In this document: one piece after another, positions 30,258 to 40,213 of the stretch
Numbering within the stretch: position 1 is the stretch's first letter
How the letters are laid out: the number at the start of each line of letters is the position of its first letter
Source: Phaeodactylum tricornutum CCAP 1055/1
Lineage: Eukaryota; Bacillariophyta; Bacillariophyceae; Surirellales; Neidiaceae
Reading direction: 5' to 3'
NCBI RefSeq assembly: GCF_000150955.2
Contig: NC_011677.1
Span: forward strand, 62,001-126,000
Length of the DNA: 64,000 nucleotides
Notes under the pieces: generated by a model
Seen by the model: only the letters and a program-made list of their open reading frames with translations
Databases searched by the model: none
Told to the model about the DNA's origin: nothing
Translations under genes and position numbers: made by a program

Positions 30258-33200
30258 CTCCCCACTGTGAGGTACTCGAGACAGAACAAGCGGGAGATTT
30301 CGTCTCACCTTTCCAAAACAACAAAGGCTGAATCAAAGGCCAAGCAACTGCATGACCGAGAGGTTTGGTCAACACATCGCTAGCGTTGTCTTTGCCCTCA
30401 ATCCATAAAAAATGCATGATCCCAAAAGCAATCGCCTCACGGACGCGGTGGTACGCAAGGGCATTGTGTCGTTTAGAAAGAACGGAATGAGGAAGCGTAG
30501 AGCTGGTAACAATGCTCTGATTGTCGCCAAGGAGCCAAGCGGGACCGTCCAAAGGAATACCCATCATACGTAGCGTAAGACGCATGTCAATAATTTGTTC
30601 TGTAGCCAAACGAGCAGCAACAAACTCTGAACCGTACGTAGCCGTTTCAACTGTAGACTGCCGTTTGGAAAACCAAGACACAGGAGTCTGATTAACCAAA
30701 TGCAAGACACCAGTTGTGGCACGGCCTGTAGTCAAATCATGGTACAAGTTAGCATCAACAAAGGTAGTAATGCGCATGGGCTTACCACGAGCAGGAGGAA
30801 CGCCTGTCGGAGAGTCCTCGTCACTCGATTTACCGTACACTGAGTACATCCAGTCGTGTTGAGGGACGTCTCCCCGAGCCTCATGGTTGGGAATTCCAGT
30901 ACGAAAACGAATGGCAGCATCAGGGTATCGACGGAGGTATCCGATGATACGACGGAGACGATTCAAATGTCCTTCACGAGGGGCAGCACGAAAGCGTCCC
31001 ATCGTCATGACGGCACACTGTATGTCAAAGCGCCCGAGAGTGATGGCCCACTGGAGGGCACCGATGAGGGACTGATACAATTTTATCGAACCGAAATCAA
31101 GGAGTTGCGAAGCGTCGACTTCCGGATGGTCACCGTTCTCGAGAGGAGACGAGTACAACTTGGGCTCCGTACCAAAGGAGGTCTTGTAGTTCGAAATAAT
31201 ACGTTTCACGTATGTTTTCGCACCAACTGCGAGAGTATTGTCCTTACTGTCGCGAGTAAAATCACCACCAAGAAAGTAAGTTGGAGGGCCTACACCCTTC
31301 AGAGTGTAATGATGGTCTGAAACAAGGGAATCAAAAAAGGCCTTGGGGTTTCGTGAGACGCATGCAATATCGTCGACGTATACGCATACATACTCCCAAT
31401 GGTCATCGCAGTCACGCATCCAGAGGTCGGGGTCCGCTTTGCAAGGAATAAAATTCATCGTACGGAGGGAGTCCGAGAGACGCTCATGGAAACGGGCTCC
31501 ACTAGTACGTAGGCCATACAAGGCCTTGTCAATGAGCAAGGTATGCCCAGAAAGCTCCCCAAACTCAGGACCGGCAACAAAATACACCTGTTCCTTCGTG
31601 TATGCCTCTAAGTAGGCGACCGCAATGTCACCAACCCACGTTTCCAGTCCATTTACCTCACCAGCAAGAAGAGCGAGACGAATGGACCGAAGGGATACAA
31701 CACCGGAATAAACACTGTCCTTCGGAGGCGCCGTCATGTGTCCACCGGCGACGAGCCGGGCCTTGTATTTGAGTGACTGCTTCACATCAAACACGAAATG
31801 AACATTGATCCGCTGGTATCCAGGGCCAGGTTTGGCTGCGCCCTGACCGAGGTCCTTGTACGTTTTATACTCACGGTGCTGAGCCAGTTCGAGCTCCATG
31901 GCATCGGCCCAACGAGTATTACCGGCGTTAGCGTCAAATTTCAGGGCTTCACGAGAATTACGAGGGACAAGGACGCCAAACTTGAAAATTGGGTCTCCCT
32001 TGCGTTGTTTCACTAACGAAACAGATCGATTGAAGTCATCACGGTTGCGAAGCAGACGATTGAAGCGGCGCCACCCGGGCACGTTAAGAAGATCGTTGTC
32101 AGACGCGTACATCGCGAGTGTGACTGGATCGTCCTTTGCCATTTCAATTAGAGGTTCGTACGACTGGGAACCATCTTCCCATTGAACCAAAACATTCCAA
32201 GAGGATCCCTTGTAGCCCGCATCGGTCGGTTGCAAAGGGCCTTGGTGTCCAATAATACTAGTAAACTTGAAATGATCTTCGATATTTCCGTTCGTAGCGG
32301 GCTCTGATTGTTGGGCTTCCATCAAATCGGAGAGTTCATTGTACGAAATGATCTCGTCAGCATCCTTTTCATCAATTTGCAACAAGAAGCGGATTGCCTG
32401 GTGGTTATCGGAGTCGGCATCAATAATTTTACGAGCAACAAGGGCTCGATGGCTCTGGCCGTCAGGGGCTTCACGAATCAAATATCTGCCGATCAATTCG
32501 TCAGGAGAGAATGCATGGGATTTCTCAAAAGATGGATCAATCGTAGCGTCATGGCGTAGGTCACTCGTAGCCAAGACAATGGGCTTAGGATTCGAGGGCT
32601 CCCCACCATCGGGAGAGGAATCCGCAGCACGATGGTTTTTCAAACCATTATCGACATTGGCTGGACGAACAACAGAACGAGCAATGGCCTGGTGAGTATT
32701 GTCTGTCAAAATCCAATAAGTCAGCGCATCACCTTTATGTTCGGCGACACCAATCCAACGACCAGTTTTCTCGCGAGAATGCGATGGGAAAGACGCATGG
32801 TCAGGGTCGTAATAATAAACGGGCTCAAACCAACGAAAAAGGAGCAAAGCAGAAATATCGGGACGCTGTCCATGGGCAACCTGAAGCGGGGTACGCCAAT
32901 TCAAGCTTTCGACAGAGAGGCGATTGAGCAAGTAGGTCACATAAAATAAGCAGAGCAACCAATATTCAGGAGGAGTGTTTGTACGATCCATGATTGTGTT
33001 CACCATCTTTTTCACCTCTTGAATGCGGCGTTCCGCGTAATTTTGGTGCTGATGATGCGGCTCGCACTGCATGTCGTCGATCGCATACATGCGCAAGATC
33101 TGAAGTGCCTGCTTACCGATCTGAGCACGGGCATTGTCGCTGAGGAGGGCATCGGGAGCACCATGGGTACGGATAAAATCCTCGAAAGTATGGGCAAACT

Positions 33201-35649
33201 GAGACTCGCGCTTCATCGGGAAGACAGAGGTGATTTGCGAACTTTTTCCAACGAAAAGTTGGGCCATCGTAGCCCCACCATGGTTAAAAATGCCGTCATC
33301 GGCCGCAGGGGTATCCGAGAAAAAAGTATCGGTTGCCACAATTTCGTTCAGACGAGAGACATTGGCAGCAGGGAAACGCGATTTGAAGTGTTTGCGCAAG
33401 GGCAAACGGGCATCGGCACGAGCAAATTGCGTGGTATTTTCAAACGTACGAGCGATACGAGCACTGGGAACCCATCCAAAATTGGGTTGCAAAGCATCGA
33501 CATTCAAAGGGGATCGACTGACTGCCGCGGAATGCGCAAGGAGACCAAAGTTGTTGATGCGTTCGTCACGGAACGGAACATGGCCGACAGGAAGCTGCAA
33601 ACTGAGGTCATCGTCGGCAGCGGCAGGAGAAGAGAGACTATTTGGATCCCACTCGTTGTCAGCGGTAAAAGGCACCCATTCGAAAGTGTCCAGGTCCTCC
33701 TCGGTAGGGGCCTGCATAGACAAGTAAGTGAGTCCGCCAGAAACCGAAAGCGGGATGACAAAACGACCATCGGACGTGACAATACGCTGTTTGCCACCAA
33801 AAGTACGAGGGACGTCGTCAACCGTGACTCCCCAGGAGCGCATTTGGTTGCACGAGTGGATGGTATTACCAGTACCAAGATGAGCATACTGGTGAAACAC
33901 ACCAATAATGGGACCATCCGTCGTGTGAATGAGTCCGGCCACTGTTGACAAACGGAGGTTGGTCAATTCCGAATTTCCAATTCCAGAGACAGTTGCCTCT
34001 GACAGGGATTGCGAAATAACGGTTACGTCTGAGCCGCTAAGGCCACCGTTGGCACCACCATCGACCAAAGAGTCCTTATTCAACGAAACATCGTGAGTGG
34101 AAAGACGGTACTGCACAGAAGCACGGTTCACTTCGCGGCGATAGGTGGTCCCATTGACCGAAAAAGAGTCAGACGTGGCTCCATTCGATGGGGCAGAGTG
34201 CTGGCGGGCAGCTGAATTCGAAATGAGCGAACGAAGCAGGTGACCAGGTCCAGCAGCAGGTGGGACGTGGGTCGAAGCAAGGCTTTGGTTGTCAACAGCC
34301 GTCGAGTCACTGACATACACCGTAGGAGGGGGCTGAGTGGCAGCGGCGTTCACCGATAAGGCAGGGGCAGGGGCTGGAGCAGGGCGAGGTCCTCGTTGAT
34401 CCATAATGGTCCGCTTCTCTTCGGGAGAGAGAGCATTCCACTTCTCAGGAGGCACATAATTCTTGTGCTTCTTACCAATCGGTTTGTTAGTTTTCTTCTT
34501 GGAAGAAGACTGGAACTTCGCATTGTTTGCTGAGCGTCCACCACGGTTGTTACCGCGGTCTTCCAAATCGGTCTGATCAATATCAGTTGCATGTTCAAGC
34601 ATCAAATCATAAACATACTCGAAATCGGAATCATCAGCACTCTTACCCACATGGGTACGAGAGTAAAGTTGAACATTTCCGAGGAAAAGTTTCAATTGCG
34701 GATGGGAACGGACAGCTGACTTCAGTCGTACGCTCTTCTGGTGATCCGGCAAAGGGAACTCGTTGATCCGTTCAAGATCGTAAATCAAATTGCGCCAGGT
34801 CGTCAAAAAAGCAACACAGGTCTTGCTCTTTGAAGTCGCAAATGAATACAAAGTAAGTTTCGTTTCAATGGATGTGGCCGTGATCTGCGCGTTAATACCT
34901 TTGCCGTACGAGGCAACAAGGTCGCGGTAGACCGACTGAGCATCCAGCTCATCCACATGCTTGTGGAGGATTCCACGCGCACGAGGGGTCAACAAAATAT
35001 CGTTGAAAACGCCAAAGACAAAGTTCTGCATTTCAACAAACGTATCCGTCTCGTCGACGGTCTCAGGCAAATAATCCGGGTCAAGTACCAACTGAACACC
35101 ATGAATACGGAGCTTGATACGAATATTCGTATTCCAAGTGACCCAAAAACGGTCTTCACTGAACTTTGGATACGGGACGGAATGATTTTTGATCGTCTTC
35201 CGAAATTTCGCGGCAGCACTTTCAACAAAGGAACTTCGAGCATCCGATCCAACAGGAGTAGCTGGGGCAACAGTAGCAGAGGCGGGTTGCCAATACTCGA
35301 GAACATCAGAGGTAAGTTCAAGCCAGGTGTCGTTTGTCACATTGGTGCCTTTCGAAAGGAACCATTGTACAATCTTCAAAATCCGGTCCTGTTGCGCAGG
35401 CGGAAGGAATGTACGAACAATTGCAGCAGGGCCGTCTCCCACAGCAGGGGTCAAGACGCCGTAAGACACCGTTGCAAGACGATGTTCAGTGATTGAGGCC
35501 AATTCACTGGCCTGAGTAATGCCATACTCTTCAAAGAACCGACGGTACGACGAATCCAGCGTTGTCGCTCCCAAAAGGTTCACAAGGACATGCTCGAGAG
35601 GATCCATGGTCAAAGCAGGAATGATTCTCGAACGCAACTGTCGGGCCAT
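29941..35649 (-). CDS. Copia gag-pol polyprotein (fossil/mobile element gene)
   Basis: Single 1902-residue frame of a Ty1/copia element. The gag-like N-terminal third (to about residue 430) is followed by a Ser/Lys-rich link. The aspartic protease motif DGGANGG is near 526. The integrase core (about 765-900) includes ATDTFF, LSDNARAQ and NYAERRIQE. A chromodomain-like stretch (VLVQWEDGSQSYEPL, about 1150) comes after the integrase. Reverse transcriptase has YVDDIA near 1428. RNase H runs from FVDANLYHD (about 1630) to the GKDNASDVLTKPL end. The C-terminal ~105 residues are encoded within the 3' LTR. The frame looks whole. Gag and pol are in one frame, so no frameshift is needed. Confidence 0.93.
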   Translation of the reverse strand: MARQLRSRIIPALTMDPLEHVLVNLLGATTLDSSYRRFFEEYGITQASELASITEHRLATVSYGVLTPAVGDGPAAIVRTFLPPAQQDRILKIVQWFLSKGTNVTNDTWLELTSDVLEYWQPASATVAPATPVGSDARSSFVESAAAKFRKTIKNHSVPYPKFSEDRFWVTWNTNIRIKLRIHGVQLVLDPDYLPETVDETDTFVEMQNFVFGVFNDILLTPRARGILHKHVDELDAQSVYRDLVASYGKGINAQITATSIETKLTLYSFATSKSKTCVAFLTTWRNLIYDLERINEFPLPDHQKSVRLKSAVRSHPQLKLFLGNVQLYSRTHVGKSADDSDFEYVYDLMLEHATDIDQTDLEDRGNNRGGRSANNAKFQSSSKKKTNKPIGKKHKNYVPPEKWNALSPEEKRTIMDQRGPRPAPAPAPALSVNAAATQPPPTVYVSDSTAVDNQSLASTHVPPAAGPGHLLRSLISNSAARQHSAPSNGATSDSFSVNGTTYRREVNRASVQYRLSTHDVSLNKDSLVDGGANGGLSGSDVTVISQSLSEATVSGIGNSELTNLRLSTVAGLIHTTDGPIIGVFHQYAHLGTGNTIHSCNQMRSWGVTVDDVPRTFGGKQRIVTSDGRFVIPLSVSGGLTYLSMQAPTEEDLDTFEWVPFTADNEWDPNSLSSPAAADDDLSLQLPVGHVPFRDERINNFGLLAHSAAVSRSPLNVDALQPNFGWVPSARIARTFENTTQFARADARLPLRKHFKSRFPAANVSRLNEIVATDTFFSDTPAADDGIFNHGGATMAQLFVGKSSQITSVFPMKRESQFAHTFEDFIRTHGAPDALLSDNARAQIGKQALQILRMYAIDDMQCEPHHQHQNYAERRIQEVKKMVNTIMDRTNTPPEYWLLCLFYVTYLLNRLSVESLNWRTPLQVAHGQRPDISALLLFRWFEPVYYYDPDHASFPSHSREKTGRWIGVAEHKGDALTYWILTDNTHQAIARSVVRPANVDNGLKNHRAADSSPDGGEPSNPKPIVLATSDLRHDATIDPSFEKSHAFSPDELIGRYLIREAPDGQSHRALVARKIIDADSDNHQAIRFLLQIDEKDADEIISYNELSDLMEAQQSEPATNGNIEDHFKFTSIIGHQGPLQPTDAGYKGSSWNVLVQWEDGSQSYEPLIEMAKDDPVTLAMYASDNDLLNVPGWRRFNRLLRNRDDFNRSVSLVKQRKGDPIFKFGVLVPRNSREALKFDANAGNTRWADAMELELAQHREYKTYKDLGQGAAKPGPGYQRINVHFVFDVKQSLKYKARLVAGGHMTAPPKDSVYSGVVSLRSIRLALLAGEVNGLETWVGDIAVAYLEAYTKEQVYFVAGPEFGELSGHTLLIDKALYGLRTSGARFHERLSDSLRTMNFIPCKADPDLWMRDCDDHWEYVCVYVDDIACVSRNPKAFFDSLVSDHHYTLKGVGPPTYFLGGDFTRDSKDNTLAVGAKTYVKRIISNYKTSFGTEPKLYSSPLENGDHPEVDASQLLDFGSIKLYQSLIGALQWAITLGRFDIQCAVMTMGRFRAAPREGHLNRLRRIIGYLRRYPDAAIRFRTGIPNHEARGDVPQHDWMYSVYGKSSDEDSPTGVPPARGKPMRITTFVDANLYHDLTTGRATTGVLHLVNQTPVSWFSKRQSTVETATYGSEFVAARLATEQIIDMRLTLRMMGIPLDGPAWLLGDNQSIVTSSTLPHSVLSKRHNALAYHRVREAIAFGIMHFLWIEGKDNASDVLTKPLGHAVAWPLIQPLLFWKGETKSPACSVSSTSQWGVSTGMTVLNTGSRDGAHYLGRGTQGEPVETNLVCLATNPDTDGFGQAQSQLSIQKHDVTVSGLDRYHAKKHGNYDECAHGAVYNTVENSETDHDGAWQIVGPNGK

Positions 35650-35880
35650 TCACACAACAGTATCTCGTGTACCAAGGACAAACGAGACAAACACAGTATC
35701 TCGTGCACCAAGGACAAGCGAGACAACAATTATCCGATCGACTCGTCAGCAGATCGAAACAACAACAACAACAAAGCCACTGGTCTTACCCAATGGGTTG
35801 CCTTATTGCCGTTCTGTCACAGAACCAGGCAATACCCAACAAACGGGAGCAAAGTGATTAGCAAATCAAGACTGTTAATC

Positions 35881-36348
35881 TGACAACGGTCAAGTATCTC
35901 CTGGCTTCTGAAGACAGCACGAGGTGATCAAGACTCGTCTGGCTCCTAACGAAGAGATACGAACTAACGAATATGGTTTTCACACAATCGTTGTTAAGAT
36001 TTATAAACTCTAAACTAAAGAGCTAATCTGTTCACTTTCCATTCGGCCCCACGATCTGCCAAGCGCCATCGTGGTCCGTTTCACTATTCTCCACGGTGTT
36101 ATACACGGCACCGTGGGCACATTCATCATAGTTACCATGCTTCTTAGCATGGTAACGATCGAGTCCCGAAACAGTCACATCATGTTTCTGAATACTCAAC
36201 TGAGATTGCGCCTGTCCAAAACCATCCGTGTCGGGATTTGTGGCCAAACACACAAGATTAGTTTCGACAGGCTCGCCTTGGGTGCCACGACCCAAGTAGT
36301 GCGCGCCATCGCGCGAACCGGTATTCAAAACTGTCATTCCAGTTGACA
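35881..36348 (-). repeat. LTR (5' LTR of the copia element)
   Basis: 468 bp, identical by eye to the other LTR. It lies upstream of the gag start on the minus strand and carries the element's promoter by family rule. Short ORFs within it are just the LTR-encoded tail of the polyprotein and its antisense. Confidence 0.95.
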
Positions 36349-36353
36349 TGGCC

Positions 36354-37500
36354 CGTGATATACCAGAAAGCGTCGTGGTAAGAGAAGTCGAATCGCAGTA
36401 CCGAGTGTCTCAATAACGTAATCTAAATTGCACAGCATATGCGGCAGCCGCTTGTGACGGGTCGACCGGGAATCCAAAAGCAGTCGTCCGGAGCCGCTAG
36501 TAAGGATGTCATGAGAGGATGGTCTCCCGCCACGTACGTCAAGGCCGGCAACAAGCTATCGTTCGACGGCTGATGGACGAAATCTTCTTCCGCATCATCC
36601 ATCCCGGAAGCCGTATGTTCAAAATCATACTGACGTGCCTCGAGTTGATCCAGACAAATCGTGCCGACGCCGCTGACCAGTTGCAAGCCAGGCAAGCAAA
36701 GCAGAAAGAGACTTGACGTGATCCGGTCCGCCTCTTGCTGTTTCTGCGAAGCGGTATCAAACGCGTACACCAATGCCGTCAACGTGTTCTGCACGCTTTT
36801 TCCACCAGTCCGCACAATTCATTGTGTTGTCCGCACCATCTGTAGTCATGCTTGCCATGGCACCCAACCGCTGCAGGAGGGGTTGTTTGGCATGTGGCGG
36901 TGTTGGGTCGACGCCTGTGCTTCTTGAGGATACGTTATCATTGTGGAGTTGTAGTTGCAAATGAAATCCGGTTGGGAAGGCAGGGGTGGTGGTGACCTCC
37001 ACCCAGAAGGTGGACAGAGAAACGGGCGGGTCAATATTGTGGGGTTGCTGTTGTCGTCATTGCCGCGACGCTCCTTGGGTTGGATGCGGGCGTAATCTTT
37101 GGGATGCACGATGCCATTGGCAATTTTGACCACCTCAACGGCCCATTGTTGTCTCCACTGTACAGGATTGGTGCCAATCCCGGCGCACTTGACGGTATTG
37201 AAAAGGCTGTGTACGGCGGCTCCGACCACAACGGCCAAGGTGGCAGTGTGCATCTGCGGCGGCTGGCGTGGATGGCTTCAAAAGGATTGCCTGGGTAATG
37301 CGTGGCGTTTTCGGAAAGTAGCGCTGGTGGAGGACGGTGTTGTTTGCAACCAGCAGTGTTCCAGGCTTTGGCGTCCCCGCAATCGCAACACTCCTCATGC
37401 TTGCATGGAAAACCAGAGTAAAATAGAAAACCAGAAGGAGGTCCTCTACGGTAGATGCCTTTGTTTACATGCTTTACATTGAATTTTACTTATAAAATAG
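36354..37500 (-). pseudogene. Coding-like cargo inside the MULE, possibly a captured and decayed host gene fragment
   Basis: Between the retrotransposon and the transposase gene, the minus strand shows a chain of coding-like stretches in successive frames. They are 37398-37135 (PKPGTLLVANNTVLHQRYF), 37253-36846 (AGIGTNPVQWRQQWAVEVVKIA), 37002-36757 (QPLLQRLGAMASMTTDGADN) and 36815-36423 (LTALVYAFDTASQKQQEADR). Codon choice is host-like and GC-richer than the neighbouring transposase. PGTLLVAN weakly recalls the N-terminal motif of the YqgE/DUF179 family, which is common in diatom plastid proteins. It may be a Pack-MULE type capture, a second MULE gene with introns, or an older gene remnant. 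I cannot assign a product. Confidence 0.4.
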
Positions 37501-37580
37501 AACAACTTAATGATGAACAATGATATTATATAGAGGACACCTAACATGATAGTCTAGAATATGCAACAACTATCTTTACA

Positions 37581-39482
37581 TTACATAACAGACATTTTGG
37601 CCTCAGACTCAGCATATTGTAAAGCCTGCTGACGGTGATTCAAGTATCGTATTTGAGTGCTCGGCTTTTGGCAAGTAAGCTGTGTATGACCAACTATTCC
37701 ACAGGCTCTGCACGTCATTGGCCTTGCTGATGATGATTCATATCGTTTTTTCTTGGGTCTACCTCCTCTGACCTTGTGTTCTGGTGGCAAAAGCTCTTCC
37801 AACATTAAATTTCCCAACAAGGAAATTGATGGAATAGGCCAGCTATACATCTGGCTGTATGTAACCAAATGATATAGGGAGTTGTACCATCTATTGTCAT
37901 TTGGTTCAAGCTTAGCATGGATGATAATTGCCATAGCATGGATACACGGACGTCCGTACTCATTCTGGTACTGGCATGGACATTGAATTTGGAAAGTTCC
38001 TGCATTGACCTCAACATCCAATCTAGATCCAGGAGTATTGTTGTGTAGGTGTGCAACCTGAGCTCTCCAAAGAGTTCCTTCATGATAAGTGATCAAAACA
38101 GAGCGTCTACTAGCCTCTTGCATGCAGGAGAGGTGTTTTGTTTGAGCAAATGCTGTCAGTGTTAGACCTTCTTGGGCCCATTGCTTTGACAGGTTAGAAT
38201 GCTTGACAAATTTCTTGATCATCCACTGAGATAATCCAACAAGCAAATCAAGGATTGGCTGCTGTCGTAGCTCCTCAATTACACTGTTCATTTGCTCAGC
38301 AGCATTGTTAAGCTGCTTTCCAAATCTTGGCTTCCCTTCCAAAAGAAATAAATATGCTGCAAACTGCTCTTTTCGCTCATGGAACCAATCAGCAATGTCC
38401 TTGTCCAAATGCTCAAGATATTGCAATGATGTTTGATATGCACCCTTTGTCCGACATTTGGCCAAAGCATAAACAGCTGTAGAAACACTATCTGGAATTT
38501 TTCGTTTGACGCCATGGTCACGTGCATTGGCAATCATGTGCCGCACACAGCGACCAAACTTGGCTCCCATGCTTCTTACAAGAGATTGGAATGCATGACT
38601 TTGTATGCCCTTGTCAAAATCTGCCACAAAGGCAGTAGCTCCCTCAAAGTCCTTTCCTATCTGCTCTCCAAACCATGTCCAATTGGATTCATTCTCAATA
38701 TCACAAATAGCATATGCCAAAAGGACAAGCTGGTTGTTACCATCATGAGTAACAGCCAGCAGGATAATGTGATTAAAAACTGGAGAAGTTGTGAATGTAC
38801 CATCACTGGTAACAACACGAATAGATCCCACACTCCAGGCATATTTTGCAAATGAAAATGCAACATAACAACGCTGAAACTGCCTAAATTCAGATTGCCA
38901 CAAACTGTGCTGTGTTTCAAGTATAAAGCTACCTTCTGGATCAGCTCTTTTCAAGTGCTGGAAGTAGGATGTCAGCAAAAAATACTGCCCAATGTGCACT
39001 TCGATTCCATCGCGTCGCTTGGCTGTTACAACCTTATAGGCATGGGATTTTGTAAGGTGTATTCCATTGGATCTTTGTGCAATTTCCCTGACTTGTTGTG
39101 CAGCGCCAATGCGCTTCTTCCGGTTTGGAACATATCCACTTAATGACGGAGAAACCGCATTGAGGACCGAACACTTATAATTGCGTTTTCGTGTGGACTC
39201 ATAATCTGAGCAAGTGTGCACACCATGAAAAGAGCAGATTTTCCACTCTCCAGTGAGGCAACCGTCGCTATTTTTCACAGGTCTTGCATTGATGTGGCAC
39301 TGACAAATTGTTTCGTTCTGTTTCCAGTTCCTTTCAGGCGCTGAAATGCAATTGGCTCGAAAGCACTTTCCAGATTTGTTTTCCAAAATTCTGTAGTTTT
39401 TCTCAAGTACTTGGTTGTGGGAAAACCATGCAGTCTGGAGAGCATTATACGAAGGAAAGATTTCACTGACTGCTAGCCTCAT
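37581..39482 (-). CDS. MULE transposase with SWIM finger and CCHC zinc knuckle
   Basis: 633-residue transposase. The N-terminal Cys/His-rich region (KCFRANC..., CQCHINARP, CSFHGVHTC) is a likely DNA-binding zinc module. The MULE DDE core has the first Asp in VTSDGTFTTSP, the second in AFVADFDKGIQ, with the usual C..H follow-up (FGRCVRHMIANA), and a Glu in NNAAEQMNSV. A SWIM finger (CPCQYQNEYGRPCIHAMA) and a C-terminal CCHC knuckle (CRACGIVGHTQLTC) complete it. The start at 39482 puts it just inside the right TIR. The frame is intact, so the protein may be active. The gene is visibly more AT-rich than host genes around it. Confidence 0.93.
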   Translation of the reverse strand: MRLAVSEIFPSYNALQTAWFSHNQVLEKNYRILENKSGKCFRANCISAPERNWKQNETICQCHINARPVKNSDGCLTGEWKICSFHGVHTCSDYESTRKRNYKCSVLNAVSPSLSGYVPNRKKRIGAAQQVREIAQRSNGIHLTKSHAYKVVTAKRRDGIEVHIGQYFLLTSYFQHLKRADPEGSFILETQHSLWQSEFRQFQRCYVAFSFAKYAWSVGSIRVVTSDGTFTTSPVFNHIILLAVTHDGNNQLVLLAYAICDIENESNWTWFGEQIGKDFEGATAFVADFDKGIQSHAFQSLVRSMGAKFGRCVRHMIANARDHGVKRKIPDSVSTAVYALAKCRTKGAYQTSLQYLEHLDKDIADWFHERKEQFAAYLFLLEGKPRFGKQLNNAAEQMNSVIEELRQQPILDLLVGLSQWMIKKFVKHSNLSKQWAQEGLTLTAFAQTKHLSCMQEASRRSVLITYHEGTLWRAQVAHLHNNTPGSRLDVEVNAGTFQIQCPCQYQNEYGRPCIHAMAIIIHAKLEPNDNRWYNSLYHLVTYSQMYSWPIPSISLLGNLMLEELLPPEHKVRGGRPKKKRYESSSARPMTCRACGIVGHTQLTCQKPSTQIRYLNHRQQALQYAESEAKMSVM

Positions 39483-39605
39483 GGTGGTTTATTCTCTTGG
39501 TGTACTTGTAACTTTGTGCGATTGTACCACGTAGGAGTTGGTAGCAAGTGTTCCAAGCAAACTGCTTTAAAGGCAACAAATGGATGGGAGGCATTGATTT
39601 TTACC

Positions 39606-39798
39606 ACCAACAGCTACTGATGCCAATGCATGAGGAATATACTCTACACGATCATAGACAAATATAAAGGAAAAAATGCTAAATGGTTGTGTTACTTAAG
39701 AGGTACTTCGCGCTCAAAAAATATTACTTAGAAAAACTCGGATTTGGCCCGGATAGGGGAATTGCGGGCTAGGCGTCGCCCGGATAGGGAATTTCCTC
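39606..39798 (-). repeat. Right terminal inverted repeat of MULE (193 bp)
   Basis: Exact inverted copy of 29478-29670 as far as I can read. The repeat ends at ...GGGAATTTCCTC, beside the duplicated 9 bp. Confidence 0.93.
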
Positions 39799-39807
39799 TT
39801 TTCGTTC
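39799..39807 (+). repeat. 9-bp target-site duplication, right copy (MULE)
   Basis: TTTTCGTTC, identical to 29469-29477. Confidence 0.93.
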
Positions 39808-40213
39808 GGTGTTGGGTAAGAATTTGAAGGCGTTCTTCCTGTTGGACAGTGAATAGACGATGGCGTGGCGTAGCGTTGCATAGTTGGCGTTTGTACTTTT
39901 TCTCGGACTGACGGGCAACCGGACCGTCGATTTGGAAACGGACGTGACGGTTTGGGATTGGTCTAGGTTGTGTCGTACTCTACGCCGGACGGGCTTCCCG
40001 CGCTCACTGTCAACGGCGCATTGTCTCCGGGAAGTTGCCGCCGCCACCGACTCGAACTTCGACGACCCGCGACTCTGGGCTCTCAACCAAACGCATCGCT
40101 CGTTTCGTACACTTACTGTTCACACCTACTGATCGCTCTCACTGTTTGCGGTTCGTTCTTTCTGCTTTCCTATCGACATTCTTACAATTTACCGGTGCAA
40201 CGACTAATCAATC
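39808..40213. promoter_or_regulatory. RPA3 upstream region
   Basis: 406 bases between the MULE and the RPA3 start. The recurrent 9-mer is at 40004-40012, with related ACTGTTCAC and TCACTGTTT near 40110 and 40139. The MULE landed about 400 bp upstream of the ATG, so it may have displaced more distal control DNA. Confidence 0.5.
40004..40012 (+). promoter_or_regulatory. TCACWGTCA motif
   Basis: TCACTGTCA lies about 210 bp upstream of the RPA3 ATG. Confidence 0.4.

Larger units (their letters stand above)
29790..36348 (-). mobile_element. Ty1/copia LTR retrotransposon (diatom CoDi-like), looks whole, nested in the MULE
   Basis: Two 468-bp LTRs (29790-30257 and 35881-36348) that begin TGAC and end GACA bracket a single long gag-pol frame on the minus strand. 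The flanking 5-bp duplication TGGCC (29785-29789 and 36349-36353) marks insertion into the MULE. A purine-rich tract (CAGTGGGGAG on the minus strand) abuts the 3' LTR. The pol order is protease, integrase, reverse transcriptase, RNase H, which defines copia. LTRs appear identical base for base, so this insertion is very recent and younger than the MULE. No break is evident. Confidence 0.95.
29478..39798 (-). mobile_element. Mutator-like DNA transposon (MULE), 10.3 kb, whole-looking, carrying a nested copia element
   Basis: It is bounded by 193-bp terminal inverted repeats that look identical throughout and start GAGGAAATTCCCTATCCGGG. A perfect 9-bp target duplication flanks it. The element lies between the ABC-like gene and RPA3 without breaking either. 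Inside, from left: a 115-bp spacer with a TG/G tract, a copia retrotransposon (29790-36348), about 1.2 kb of coding-like cargo, and the 633-residue transposase on the minus strand (37581-39482). Without the retrotransposon and its duplicated 5 bp the MULE would be about 3.76 kb. Identical TIRs, an exact duplication and an open transposase frame imply recent insertion. Confidence 0.93.

Noticed and set aside
33019-33948. 309-codon plus-strand ORF within the copia element
   Set aside because: Antisense shadow of the integrase region, with no independent domain.
36032-36349. ORFs inside the right LTR on both strands
   Set aside because: They duplicate the LTR-encoded tail of the polyprotein and its antisense and are not separate genes.
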